From: Streptomyces sp. KL109B
GTDB lineage: Bacteria; Actinomycetota; Actinomycetes; Streptomycetales; Streptomycetaceae
Reading direction: 5' to 3'
DNA: 64,000 nucleotides
NCBI RefSeq assembly: GCF_030766935.1
Contig: NZ_JASERL010000005.1
Location: 1 to 64,000 of the forward strand
How positions within the stretch are numbered: position 1 is the first letter of the stretch; each line of letters opens with the position of its first letter. The notes below the pieces were generated by a model, which saw only the letters and a program-made list of their open reading frames with translations, had not been told where the DNA came from and ran no database searches. The position numbers and the translations under genes are program-made. This document shows positions 42,366 through 50,731 of this stretch, one piece after another.

Positions 42366-45300
42366 TCAGCCAGCACGGAGCACGGAGACGAGCTCGCCCT
42401 GCGCGGTGTGGACTTCGGCCCGTGCGATGTCGGTGATCTCGCGGTCGCCGACGAACACCTGGACGTGCAGGTCACCGAGGCCGCCCGACGACCGATCAGC
42501 CGTCATCGCGTTCCACTGGCCCGTGGTGAGTACGGGCTCGGGGCGGCCGGTACCGTTGTAGACGGTGGACAGGCCGGTCGGCAGGTAGCCGCCCTGGTCG
42601 TACCAGTGCGGTGACCTGCTCTGCCACTTCGCCCAGGCGCGGGCCGGGGACCCATAGTCGGGGCGGCCCTTGATGTAGCCGAGGCCCCACCGGATCTGCG
42701 TCGCCGCGTTCGTCCGCCAGTCGCGGCCAGCCGACGCCATCTTCGACGCCGGGAGCGCCTGCGGAATGCCGTAAGCCCCTGAGCTGGGGTTTCGTGCGTT
42801 CCAGCGCCAGCCCGATTCGTGCTGCCACAACGACTTCAGCGGCCCGAACTGGGAGGAGCCCCAGCCGTACCGGCCGAGGATGCTCTTCGCGTACCGCTGG
42901 GCGCTCCCGGCGGCTTGCACGTTGCCGCCGCCTCCGCCGCCTGACAGGTAGCGCATCGGGTCGACCGAACGCCCGTTGAGGCGCGCCTCCAGGTGGAGGT
43001 GCGGTCCGGTGACGTTGCCGGTCGCGCCGACCTTGCCGATCTGCTGGCCCTGGTTCACGCGGGCGTGAAGGCGGGTCAGGATGCGGGACATGTGGGCGTA
43101 CAGGCTGGAGAGCCCGCCGCCATGCGAGATCAGGACGTGCTTGCCGTAGGGGCCGCCGGAGGCGACCTGCGACACCGTGCCGTCGGCTACCGCGCGGACT
43201 GCTGTCCCTACCGCGGCAGGGAAGTCGAGTCCGGTGTGGCGCCCGGAGGACCACATGGACCCGCGCTTCCCGAACGGGGTGCCATACGCGGCGTTGACCG
43301 GCTTCTGCCAGATACCGCCGCCCGCTCCGGATGCGCCCTTGGCGTCTGCCTGGTCGGCGTACCCGAAGATCGAGTTGACGATCTTCTCGGGAATCTTCTT
43401 GATCATGCGGCCGAAGGAGTTGTCCAAGCCGGGGATCTTGTCGAGCAGTGGATTGACGACCGACTTCACACCCGCCCGCGCGGAAGCGCCCAGGCTGTCC
43501 TTCAGCCACTTCGCCCCGGCCTTCACCTTGTCCCAGGCCGAACTGCCCCAGCCTGCGACCGTGTTGGCGGCCTTGCCGATCCAGCCGAAGATGCCGCCGT
43601 CCGCAAACCCAGGCAGGCCGAGCGCCTTCTGGACGCCGCTGACACCGCCGCCGCGGGCAGCGGCGTTCATCGAGTTGACGTAGCCGGGGCCGACCGCGCG
43701 CGTCCACTCCGGGCGCATGACGGCCTCACCGCCGGACAGCGCGGCGAGATGGACGTCCCGGCCTGGGGTGTACCCGGGCAGGACACCGCCCGTGTTCCAG
43801 CCGGAGATGTCCATCTTGCCGAGCTTCTTTGCCCCGAACGCCGTGGCGATCTTGTTCCAGACGGGGACGATGCCCTTGTTGTAGACGGTGTTGATGATGA
43901 AGCGCACGGGCTTCTTCGCGATGCCTTCGATCTTGGACCAGGCAGACTTGATGCCGTCTCGGGCCCGCTGGAAAGCGCCGACGACCTTGTCCTTCAAGGT
44001 GCCAGCCCATCCCGGGATCTTCTTCGTGAAGAAATCGCGGATCGGGTTGATCACACGCTCCTTCACAGCAGCCCAGACGACGGCCAGGCGGTCGCGCAGC
44101 GAGCGCCACCGAGCAACCACCTGGTCACGAACTCGGCTCGCATATCCGGGAATCGTCCGGGTGAAGAAATCCCGAATCGGGTTGATCACCCTGACGCGCA
44201 CAGCACCCCAGATCACGGCGAGCCCGTCGCGCAGCGCCCGCCACCGTGACAGCACCTGATCACGGACGGCAGCGGCGTAGCCGGGGATTGTCTTCGTGAA
44301 GAAGCGGGCGATCGGCGAGATCACCGTCGCACGGATCGCCCGCCACGCGGCGAGCAGCCCCGCGCGCACCAGGTCCCAGTGCTTGATGATCCAGGCGACC
44401 GCGAAGCCGATCGGCCCGGTCAGGAAGCCGAGGATGTAGATCCAGTTCGACTTCACCCAGTTGATCACCGTTTGAAAGATCGCCGGGATCGTCACGGTGA
44501 AGAAATTCCTGAACGGCCCCGTGAACCAATTGACCACCGCGCCTGCGGACGCCTGGATGGCGTGCCACACCGCCTGCACGGCGGTGCGGAACCAGCCGAA
44601 CCGGTTGTAGGCGTAGATCACCGCAGCGACCAGGACGCCGATCAGCATGGCGATCCTGACCAGCGGGTTCTGGGACATGACGAAGTTCAGGACACGTTGG
44701 ACGATCGCCCAGGCGCGCATCGCCACGACGATCAGCCATATCCCCTGCACCATCCACGGCGCGTGCTGGGCGATGATGCCGATCGCCTGGGCGATTCCTC
44801 CCAGGAGTGCGAGCAGCGGCCCGGACAGCGGGGACAGCGCCTGGCCAACGTTCAGGAAGCCTCCGCCGATCTGCCTCAGCGCCTGCGCCAGCTTCGGCGC
44901 CATCTGCGAGCTGTACGCCAGAAACCGCTCGAATTCCGGGGAGCCCTTGAGGCCCTGCCCCCAGTTCGCGAACCGGGCGGTGATGCCCTGCATGCGCGCC
45001 GAGATCGAGTCCATATGCGGCAGGAAGGCGCCGATCACGCCAGCCATGCCCTTGAACACATTCCCGAACGCGACACCCAACCCGACGATCGCCGGACGCA
45101 CCGAGCCCTGCAGATCCGTCTTGAACGACTGGAACCACGGCGCCTTCAGTCCCCGCGACATACGGTCCTGGAGGTTCGTGATGGCCGCCGCGGCTTCCTT
45201 CACGAACGGGGTGAGCGCGGGCAGAGCTCTCCTGATGCCGTCCAGGGCGCGCGTGAAGACGGGCATCACCTGCGGCTGCAGCGACCTGGACCATGCCGAG

Positions 45301-47348
45301 AACGCGGTCCGCAGACTCACGAACGCGTTGAACGTCTGCCGCGCCGCTGGCGTCAACTTGGCGAGTGCTGCCTGGTACTTGGCCTGCGCTGTCGCAGCCT
45401 GCGAGACGCCGGACGCGGACGACAGCGACGCCTGCTTGACCTGCCGCTGTGCAGAGGCCACCGCATCCGCAGCGTTCTGCTGCGCCACTGCCACGTTCGC
45501 CGTGGCCTCGCTCACCCGCTGCTGCGCCTGGGCGACCTGACGGGACGTCTCCACCTGCGTGCGGGCCGCCTCCGCCTGCGCGTCCTTGACCGCGCGCGCC
45601 TGAGCGGCGACGTTGCGCTGCGCCTGCGAGAGACGGTCTTGCGCGGACCGGACGGTGTCCGAGCCCTCGACGCCGGCCCGGTTCGCGGCGGCCGTCTCCT
45701 GCTTCAGCCGCCCCGTCTCGGTCCGCTGTTCCTTGAGCCGCTGTACCGCCTGGTCGTACTGGAGAAGTGCCTTCTGCTTGTCGAGCTCCGTCGACGTAGC
45801 CGACTTCAGGACGGCGTCGCGTTGGAGCGCCGCCTCCTTCAATGCGATCTCGGCGTCGCGTTCCGACAGCTTGGCGTCCGTGAGCCGGTTGTCCAGGTCG
45901 ACGAGTTCTTCCGCCGCCTGCTTGCGCGCATCGCTGAGTTCTTCCTGAGCGCGCCGGGCATCGCGCTGAGCGTCCGCGAGGGACCGCTCAGCGTCCTGTA
46001 CCGCACGCGCGGCCTGCTGGTTCCGCTGCGCGGCCTGCTCGACCGCATCCGCGGCAGCCCGCTTCGCCTGACGCACCTGCGCCTGAGCCTGCGCGATCTG
46101 CCGGGCACCGTTGCGTTCAGCCGTCGCCAGCGCCTGCTGCGCGCCCGCCATCTGAAGCGCCTTCTGTGCGGCCTGTGAAGCCGCAGCACCACCCGTGCTC
46201 GTCGACGCTGTCGCCGCATCCTGGGCAGCCTTCTGGGCCGTCAATGCGCCGCCGATATCCCTGAAGGCGGGCAGCGCGACCGCGGCGACCGACCCGATCC
46301 CCACGCCCGCCGCGACACCAGCAGACGCGATCGCACCCAGCCCAGCCGCCACCACCGGCAACGCCGGAATGATCGCCGGACCGAACGCGATCGCCGCCGT
46401 AACCAGCAACTGCATCGCCGACACAGCCGAATGCGTGTCCACGTCGATGTTCGCGGTACGCCCGTCGAGCGCGGACACCTCCGCCTGCAGCGCCAGCAGC
46501 CGCGCCGACGCCGCCCCCGCATCCACGCGGACCGCGATGTCGGCGTCCTGCGTCGACAGCCGGGCCAGGCGGGCCTGAATCTCCGTGATCCGGGCAAGCG
46601 CGTCGGTGGCGCTGATATCGATCCCGACACGGGCATCGCTCAGCCCGGCCAACCGCTCCCGCAGCCGCGCGATCTCCACCTGCGCAGGGCTTGTGTCGGC
46701 GCCGATGTTGATGTTCGGCAGCGACGCCTGAGCCTGCTGCACCGCAGCCCGCAGCTTCGTACCGAGCTGCCCGTCCGTCTCCAGGTGGATGCGCGCCGGG
46801 TCACGAGTGAGCTCGTCGACCTGCGCCTGCACCGCCTGCAACTGCGCGATCGCCGCAGCTGTGTCCGCCCTGACCGCGACGTTCGGGTGGGCGGCGCCGA
46901 GTCGGCGAAGCCGCTCCTCGATGTCCGCGGCCTGGGCACGCGCCTGCTCCGCGGAGATGTCGATGCCGATGGTCTTGTCGGCGAGCGACTCCATGCGGGC
47001 CCGCAGCCGCGCGAGCTCCGCGTCGACGCCCGTGTCGGAGAGCGACACGTTCAGCTTGGGCATCGACCAGAATGCTTCGGTCAGCTTCGCCCGCAGTGAG
47101 CGGGCGAACGCGCCACCCGTGTCCGCACCCTGACGGGTCGCCGCAGGCTTCGCCGCCTTGGCGCCATCATTGATGCCGTCACGGACCGCCGGACCGATGT
47201 GCGCGGCGAGACGCTGGCCGATGATCCGGCCCATCTCGTCGCCGACCTGCGTCGCTGGCGGGACAAGCGACGACTGCAGGCGACGCAGGATCCCCGACGC
47301 GTTGGGGACAACGTCGACCTCGACGGACCCGATGGAGATAGCGGGCAC
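42366..47348 (-). CDS. Tape measure protein with M23 peptidase and transglycosylase-like domains
   Basis: A 1660-residue tail length-determining protein. The first 300 residues are helical repeats (RLRARMESLADKTIGIDISA-like), followed by a very long Ala/Gln/Arg coiled coil, then transmembrane-like segments (IAQAIGIIAQHAPWMVQGIW). Around the GIPGYA-type region are tandem modules with FFTKTIPGYAAAVRDQVLSR. Near the end an M23 endopeptidase has GRHTGLDFPAAVGTAV and GPHLHLEARLNG. After it, a transglycosylase-like fold has LWQHESGWRWNARNPSSGAY and IRWGLGYIKGRP. These open the cell wall at infection. Confidence 0.9.
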   Translation of the reverse strand: MPAISIGSVEVDVVPNASGILRRLQSSLVPPATQVGDEMGRIIGQRLAAHIGPAVRDGINDGAKAAKPAATRQGADTGGAFARSLRAKLTEAFWSMPKLNVSLSDTGVDAELARLRARMESLADKTIGIDISAEQARAQAADIEERLRRLGAAHPNVAVRADTAAAIAQLQAVQAQVDELTRDPARIHLETDGQLGTKLRAAVQQAQASLPNINIGADTSPAQVEIARLRERLAGLSDARVGIDISATDALARITEIQARLARLSTQDADIAVRVDAGAASARLLALQAEVSALDGRTANIDVDTHSAVSAMQLLVTAAIAFGPAIIPALPVVAAGLGAIASAGVAAGVGIGSVAAVALPAFRDIGGALTAQKAAQDAATASTSTGGAAASQAAQKALQMAGAQQALATAERNGARQIAQAQAQVRQAKRAAADAVEQAAQRNQQAARAVQDAERSLADAQRDARRAQEELSDARKQAAEELVDLDNRLTDAKLSERDAEIALKEAALQRDAVLKSATSTELDKQKALLQYDQAVQRLKEQRTETGRLKQETAAANRAGVEGSDTVRSAQDRLSQAQRNVAAQARAVKDAQAEAARTQVETSRQVAQAQQRVSEATANVAVAQQNAADAVASAQRQVKQASLSSASGVSQAATAQAKYQAALAKLTPAARQTFNAFVSLRTAFSAWSRSLQPQVMPVFTRALDGIRRALPALTPFVKEAAAAITNLQDRMSRGLKAPWFQSFKTDLQGSVRPAIVGLGVAFGNVFKGMAGVIGAFLPHMDSISARMQGITARFANWGQGLKGSPEFERFLAYSSQMAPKLAQALRQIGGGFLNVGQALSPLSGPLLALLGGIAQAIGIIAQHAPWMVQGIWLIVVAMRAWAIVQRVLNFVMSQNPLVRIAMLIGVLVAAVIYAYNRFGWFRTAVQAVWHAIQASAGAVVNWFTGPFRNFFTVTIPAIFQTVINWVKSNWIYILGFLTGPIGFAVAWIIKHWDLVRAGLLAAWRAIRATVISPIARFFTKTIPGYAAAVRDQVLSRWRALRDGLAVIWGAVRVRVINPIRDFFTRTIPGYASRVRDQVVARWRSLRDRLAVVWAAVKERVINPIRDFFTKKIPGWAGTLKDKVVGAFQRARDGIKSAWSKIEGIAKKPVRFIINTVYNKGIVPVWNKIATAFGAKKLGKMDISGWNTGGVLPGYTPGRDVHLAALSGGEAVMRPEWTRAVGPGYVNSMNAAARGGGVSGVQKALGLPGFADGGIFGWIGKAANTVAGWGSSAWDKVKAGAKWLKDSLGASARAGVKSVVNPLLDKIPGLDNSFGRMIKKIPEKIVNSIFGYADQADAKGASGAGGGIWQKPVNAAYGTPFGKRGSMWSSGRHTGLDFPAAVGTAVRAVADGTVSQVASGGPYGKHVLISHGGGLSSLYAHMSRILTRLHARVNQGQQIGKVGATGNVTGPHLHLEARLNGRSVDPMRYLSGGGGGGNVQAAGSAQRYAKSILGRYGWGSSQFGPLKSLWQHESGWRWNARNPSSGAYGIPQALPASKMASAGRDWRTNAATQIRWGLGYIKGRPDYGSPARAWAKWQSRSPHWYDQGGYLPTGLSTVYNGTGRPEPVLTTGQWNAMTADRSSGGLGDLHVQVFVGDREITDIARAEVHTAQGELVSVLRAG

Positions 47349-47367
47349 AGGGAGCCTCCTCCCTGCG

Positions 47368-48122
47368 CTACGCGGCGCCCCCGTTGATGAGCCGGAAGAT
47401 GGTGTCCGCCTGCTCGTTGCTGATCTTCTGTTTTGGTTGTGCGGCGCGGATCCCGGGACGCGGCATCGGCTCAGGCGCCTTCGGCCGCTTCGACTTGCTG
47501 TCGGAGTTCGCGCAGATCAGCACGTGCTGAACGGTGCCGAGCCGGTCATAGACGCCCGCGATGAGCTGCTCCAGGTGCGACCAGCGTGCCCGCTCTGGCT
47601 GCCCCTTCTCCGCCTGCGCCGCATACTCCTCATCGGAGAGCGCGTTGCGCATCGCGGTCATCGTCCGCGACTCCGGCGGCAGGCCCTCAATGAGGACCCG
47701 CAACCTGCGCCACGACAACCTGCCGCGGTGCAGGTCGAGAATGTCAACCCGCGGCAGCAGGTCGTCCTCTAGCTCCTCCGCGTACCGTTCCCAGACCTGG
47801 AACGCCCAGAGGACTTTCCCAGGTCACCGCCAGACAGGCGGGCAGCGTCCTCGGTGAACTTGCCGAAGCCCTCGGTGTCCGGATCGAGATCGACGAACGT
47901 GTCGAAGTCGTCCTCGTGAAGCACCGACTTCATGAAGCCGTCGATGTCGCCGGTGTTGAGGCAGCGCAGCGCGGACGCACGCCACTTCCCCGCGGGCAGA
48001 GTACGGACATCCTTCGTGACACCGTCGTGGCCGGCGAGCGGCACCAAGACGTAGCCGTCTCCGGCTTCGGCTTCCTGCTCCTGGGCTCGAGCGGCGTCGA
48101 GTTGGGCCTTCGTTGCGGGCAT
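47368..48122 (-). CDS. Tail assembly chaperone, -1 programmed frameshift product (251 aa)
   Basis: The upstream frame alone gives 117 residues (48122 to 47769) starting MPATKAQLDAARAQEQ. After codon 103 (LSGGDLGK) a -1 slip on GGGAAAG continues into a frame reading VLWAFQVWERYAEELEDDLL and ends at 47368, giving 251 residues. This is the lambda G/G-T arrangement conserved in long-tailed phages: the short and extended forms load onto the tape measure in a fixed ratio during tail assembly. The second frame lacks its own good start and is not an independent gene. Confidence 0.88.
47814..47820 (-). other. Slippery heptamer for -1 frameshifting
   Basis: On the minus strand the sequence is G GGA AAG in the zero frame (codons CTG GGA AAG), which fits the X XXY YYZ rule. 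After slippage translation resumes GTC CTC TGG GCG. The shift leads to the long, coding-like second frame of the tail assembly chaperone. Confidence 0.9.
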
Positions 48123-48165
48123 GGCGCGGGACTCCTTCGTTCAGGGCGCGGGACAGGAAAGGAAA

Positions 48166-48213
48166 GGTGGGCGGGCCGGGCCCGCGCCGGCTGGCTATAC
48201 CAGCCCGCCCACC
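48166..48213. terminator. Hairpin between tail tube and chaperone genes
   Basis: GGTGGGCGGGC and GCCCGCCCACC form an 11-bp perfect stem around a 26-nt loop, 3' of the tail tube gene. It probably attenuates read-through so that the tail tube is made in excess. Confidence 0.5.
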
Positions 48214-48216
48214 AGC

Positions 48217-48804
48217 TCAGGAGCCCGAGTAGGCGGGCGTCGCCGGGATCTTGTCGACGTGGTAGACCGTGTTGCCTGCCTCGTCGGGGTAGGTGGTGAT
48301 CGTCCACTCGTAGCCACTCATTTCGTCTTGCTTGAACGTGACGTCGGAGCGCTCGGAGATCTCGCCCTGCGGGACGTAGAACCCCTTGTACGAGTTGCCG
48401 TCGATGACGAGGAACCAGAACGCGCGGCGGTCCGGCACAGGGGACGCGGTCTCCGCGTACTTCGTGAGGCCCTCGCCGTCAGGCTCCAGATCCCCGGCCG
48501 TCAGCCGGTACTGCAGCGACTGCACGGCGACGCGAGAGGTCTCCCACACCGTCAGCCCGAACGTGCGCACGGACTTGGTGATCTGAGTGCGGAACGGGCT
48601 GGTGAGGCCCCACGGGGTGAACTCCTGCGAGTCCTCGTCGAAGCCGTAGGTCAGGCCGTCGTCCGAGATGGCGCCCAGCGGCTCCCACGGGGCAGGCGGC
48701 TGCGACAGCGGCGAATCCAGCGCCAGAGTGCCGACCGGCGCCACCCAGCACGCGCCATTCGCACCGACAACGGAAAGGTCCGCAGCGCGGGTGATGTTGA
48801 CCAT
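48217..48804 (-). CDS. Major tail tube protein
   Basis: A 195-residue protein immediately before the tail assembly chaperone, the standard location for the major tail subunit. Segments include LTYGFDEDSQEFTPWGLTS, VQSLQYRLTAGDLEPDGEG and ERSDVTFKQDEMSGYEWTIT, a beta-sandwich pattern typical of siphovirus tube proteins. ATG 48804 follows CTGGAGAC. Hairpins lie on both sides of the gene. Confidence 0.83.
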   Translation of the reverse strand: MVNITRAADLSVVGANGACWVAPVGTLALDSPLSQPPAPWEPLGAISDDGLTYGFDEDSQEFTPWGLTSPFRTQITKSVRTFGLTVWETSRVAVQSLQYRLTAGDLEPDGEGLTKYAETASPVPDRRAFWFLVIDGNSYKGFYVPQGEISERSDVTFKQDEMSGYEWTITTYPDEAGNTVYHVDKIPATPAYSGS

Positions 48805-48827
48805 GAAAAGTCTCCAGACATGGAAGA

Positions 48828-48863
48828 GCCCGCGCACGGGCGGGAAACGGGTCCGGCGCGGGC
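48828..48863. terminator. Hairpin upstream of tail tube gene
   Basis: GCCCGCGC (48828-48835) and GCGCGGGC (48856-48863) flank a 20-nt loop between the tail terminator gene and the tail tube start. It could be an attenuator or an mRNA-stabilising 5' structure. Confidence 0.4.
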
Positions 48864-48873
48864 CCAAAACCGG

Positions 48874-49266
48874 TCAGGAAACCGGGTGGAAGAAGAGTTC
48901 GTAGGTGGCGCCAACACGACGCAGGCCGGTGTTCTCGTAGGGCTGCACGGCGGGCAACGTCACCGCACCGATCCGCCCGAACACCGCCATCGAGGTTGTG
49001 GAGCCGCGGAGTTCGCCGGTCAGCCAGGCATGCACCTGGTTGGCGAGCGCGAACGCGTCCCCGCGGGTGGCGGCGTAGACGTTGATGTCGACGAGCGCGC
49101 GAGCGAGCCGCAGACCGTCATCCTCACCGCCCGGGATCTGCTCGACTTGGATCGTCGGCAGTTCGTCGAGGAGGTTGTTGTCGAGTTCATCGCGGACAAC
49201 AGCGGACGGGAACCGGGGTGTTGCCGCGGCGATCAGCGCGGCCTCGATGTCGACGAGAACGGTCAC
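48874..49266 (-). CDS. Tail terminator / tail completion protein
   Basis: A 130-residue protein with IEAALIAAATPRFPSAVVRD, LARALVDINVYAATRGDAFA and a C-terminal YENTGLRRVGATYELFFHP, the pattern of tail terminator proteins that cap the tail tube at the neck. GTG 49266 overlaps the upstream stop by 4 bp. Position between neck and tail tube genes supports the call. Confidence 0.75.
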   Translation of the reverse strand: MTVLVDIEAALIAAATPRFPSAVVRDELDNNLLDELPTIQVEQIPGGEDDGLRLARALVDINVYAATRGDAFALANQVHAWLTGELRGSTTSMAVFGRIGAVTLPAVQPYENTGLRRVGATYELFFHPVS

Positions 49267-49589
49267 TGGTTCCGCCCTCCGACCTGCGCGGCCCGCAGCA
49301 GCACGTGGTGGGCGGGCACTCGCTCGGTGCCGTATTCGACCCAGCGCGCGTAGTAAGAGTTGTTCCGCACGGTCGCCGTGGCGCGGTTCTTCCGAACACC
49401 GCCTCGCTTGCGCGACGACACCTTCCAGGACGCCTTGTAGCGGCCACCAGTCGGTCCCCGGTAGACCGGAGAGATGGCAACGGCCACCGACTTGATGACC
49501 TCGGCACGCCGCTCCATCTCCGCCTGCATGGACTCCATGCGGAGCATCTCGCCGACGCCTTTACGCTTCAGCTTCACTCGTGCTGCCAT
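49263..49589 (-). CDS. Neck protein, HK97 gp10-like
   Basis: A 108-residue basic protein with VYRGPTGGRYKASWKVSSRK and VRNNSYYARWVEYGTERVPA, matching HK97 gp10-like head-tail joining proteins. It lies between connector and tail terminator genes. ATG 49589 is separated by 35 bp from the opposite-strand gene at 49625. Confidence 0.78.
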   Translation of the reverse strand: MAARVKLKRKGVGEMLRMESMQAEMERRAEVIKSVAVAISPVYRGPTGGRYKASWKVSSRKRGGVRKNRATATVRNNSYYARWVEYGTERVPAHHVLLRAAQVGGRNQ

Positions 49590-49624
49590 AGCCCCTCCAC
49601 TAACTCGCGCATCTGGGGGCGGAC

Positions 49625-49945
49625 ATGGATGTCAAGGGCGTACAGGGAACAGTCGGCTTCGACGGGGAATGGATCACCATCACGAAGACGCCGTTCGGAC
49701 AGAACCCGGCGCCGGTCCGGATCCGGGCAACGGACGTGACCGGCACCCGGTTCAAGAAGGCCACCAGGCTCATGCACGGCTACGTGCAGTTCCTGCTGCC
49801 CGGCGCCGTCGCGGCAGGCGAGAAGGGCGGCCTCATGCAGGGCGGCAGGCCCCCGTATGAGGACCCGCACTCCCTGTCGATCCCGCACAAGAGCAACGAC
49901 CTCGCCGAAAAGCTCGTCGCCGCCGTCGAAGAGGCACGCGGCTAG
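49625..49945 (+). CDS. DUF4429-like protein encoded against the late operon
   Basis: A 106-residue protein with GVQGTVGFDGEWITITKTPF near the N-terminus and HSLSIPHKSNDLAEKLVAAV at the C-terminus, resembling actinobacterial DUF4429 proteins (function unknown). It is the only plus-strand gene between 31 and 64 kb and sits inside the head-tail module, overlapping the connector gene stop by 4 bp. ATG 49625 follows GGGGGCGG. This is the profile of a moron gene possibly expressed in the lysogen. Confidence 0.7.
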   Translation: MDVKGVQGTVGFDGEWITITKTPFGQNPAPVRIRATDVTGTRFKKATRLMHGYVQFLLPGAVAAGEKGGLMQGGRPPYEDPHSLSIPHKSNDLAEKLVAAVEEARG

Positions 49946-50310
49946 CCAGTCACACGGTCTGCTGCGAACTGGACGACGCCACGGTTCCCGGTGAACGGAG
50001 AACGCCCCCAGTCGCCGGGCTCCCCCGTGATCTCACAGAGCACGCCGCGGATCCGGACCTGGTCGGTGGTTATCCAGTCGGTGCCGGTCGGGTCATAGAC
50101 GGTCCAGCCGACGATGACCGTGTCCCGGGCCTGCTGCTGATCACCGCCAACCTGAGGCGACTCCTGCCGAGGCGTCACGACAACGCCCTGAACAGGCAAC
50201 TCCAGCAGCGGACCGGGAATGGGCTGTCCCCTGCCGTCACGGCCAGGCGACGGCCCACGGCGAAGCCGCACCACCGTCTCCCCGAACGGGTAGGCGCCAG
50301 GAGCAGGCAT
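49942..50310 (-). CDS. Head-tail connector / head closure protein (122 aa)
   Basis: A 122-residue protein with LLELPVQGVVVTPRQESPQV, VIVGWTVYDPTGTDWITTDQ and GDWGRSPFTGNRGVVQFAAD. The beta-barrel-like pattern and position (after the adaptor and before the neck protein) fit a head closure protein. Not assigned to a named family with certainty. Confidence 0.65.
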   Translation of the reverse strand: MPAPGAYPFGETVVRLRRGPSPGRDGRGQPIPGPLLELPVQGVVVTPRQESPQVGGDQQQARDTVIVGWTVYDPTGTDWITTDQVRIRGVLCEITGEPGDWGRSPFTGNRGVVQFAADRVTG

Positions 50311-50723
50311 CAGGGGTACCCCCAGCCCGGCTCGAACTCATCCGGGAAACCGTCCACGTCGATCGGCCACGTCGGCGACGGATCAGCGGTCGAAGGTGTC
50401 GGATCGACGGTGAACGCTCCACCTCGACCAGCGAGGCTCTTCAGTGCGGCCTTGTCGTTCTTCGTCAGGTACAGGCCGCCCGAACCGGTCGGTCTCTGTA
50501 CCGACATCGGGCCGATCGTCTCGTAGGACACCTGCTGGGGGTTCACGTAGGCGCGGCCGGCCACTGACAGGACGACTGCCTCCGCGCCCTCCGGCAGCGG
50601 CTTCACCACGGTCTGGCACAAGCCGACAGCCGAGGTGATGAGCAGGTCGGCCCGGTCGCCGTCGATCTCGCCGAGCCCCAGATAGAGGCCGAGCTGCTCG
50701 GCGGTCGGAGGAACGAATGCCAC
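50310..50723 (-). CDS. Head-tail adaptor protein (137 aa)
   Basis: A 137-residue protein whose N-terminal half is helical (PPTAEQLGLYLGLGEIDGDR, then LLITSAVGLCQTVVKPLPE), as in gp6/gp15-type adaptors beneath the portal. The C-terminal half (ETIGPMSVQRPTGSGGLYLT) is extended. Located directly after the glycosyltransferase gene, with 8 bp between them. Confidence 0.7.
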   Translation of the reverse strand: MAFVPPTAEQLGLYLGLGEIDGDRADLLITSAVGLCQTVVKPLPEGAEAVVLSVAGRAYVNPQQVSYETIGPMSVQRPTGSGGLYLTKNDKAALKSLAGRGGAFTVDPTPSTADPSPTWPIDVDGFPDEFEPGWGYP

Positions 50724-50731
50724 GGCGCCTC

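Noticed and set aside
47368..47718. Second chaperone frame as an independent gene starting at 47718
   Set aside because: The coding pattern extends upstream of 47718 to the slippery site in the same frame, so it is the frameshift extension of the chaperone.
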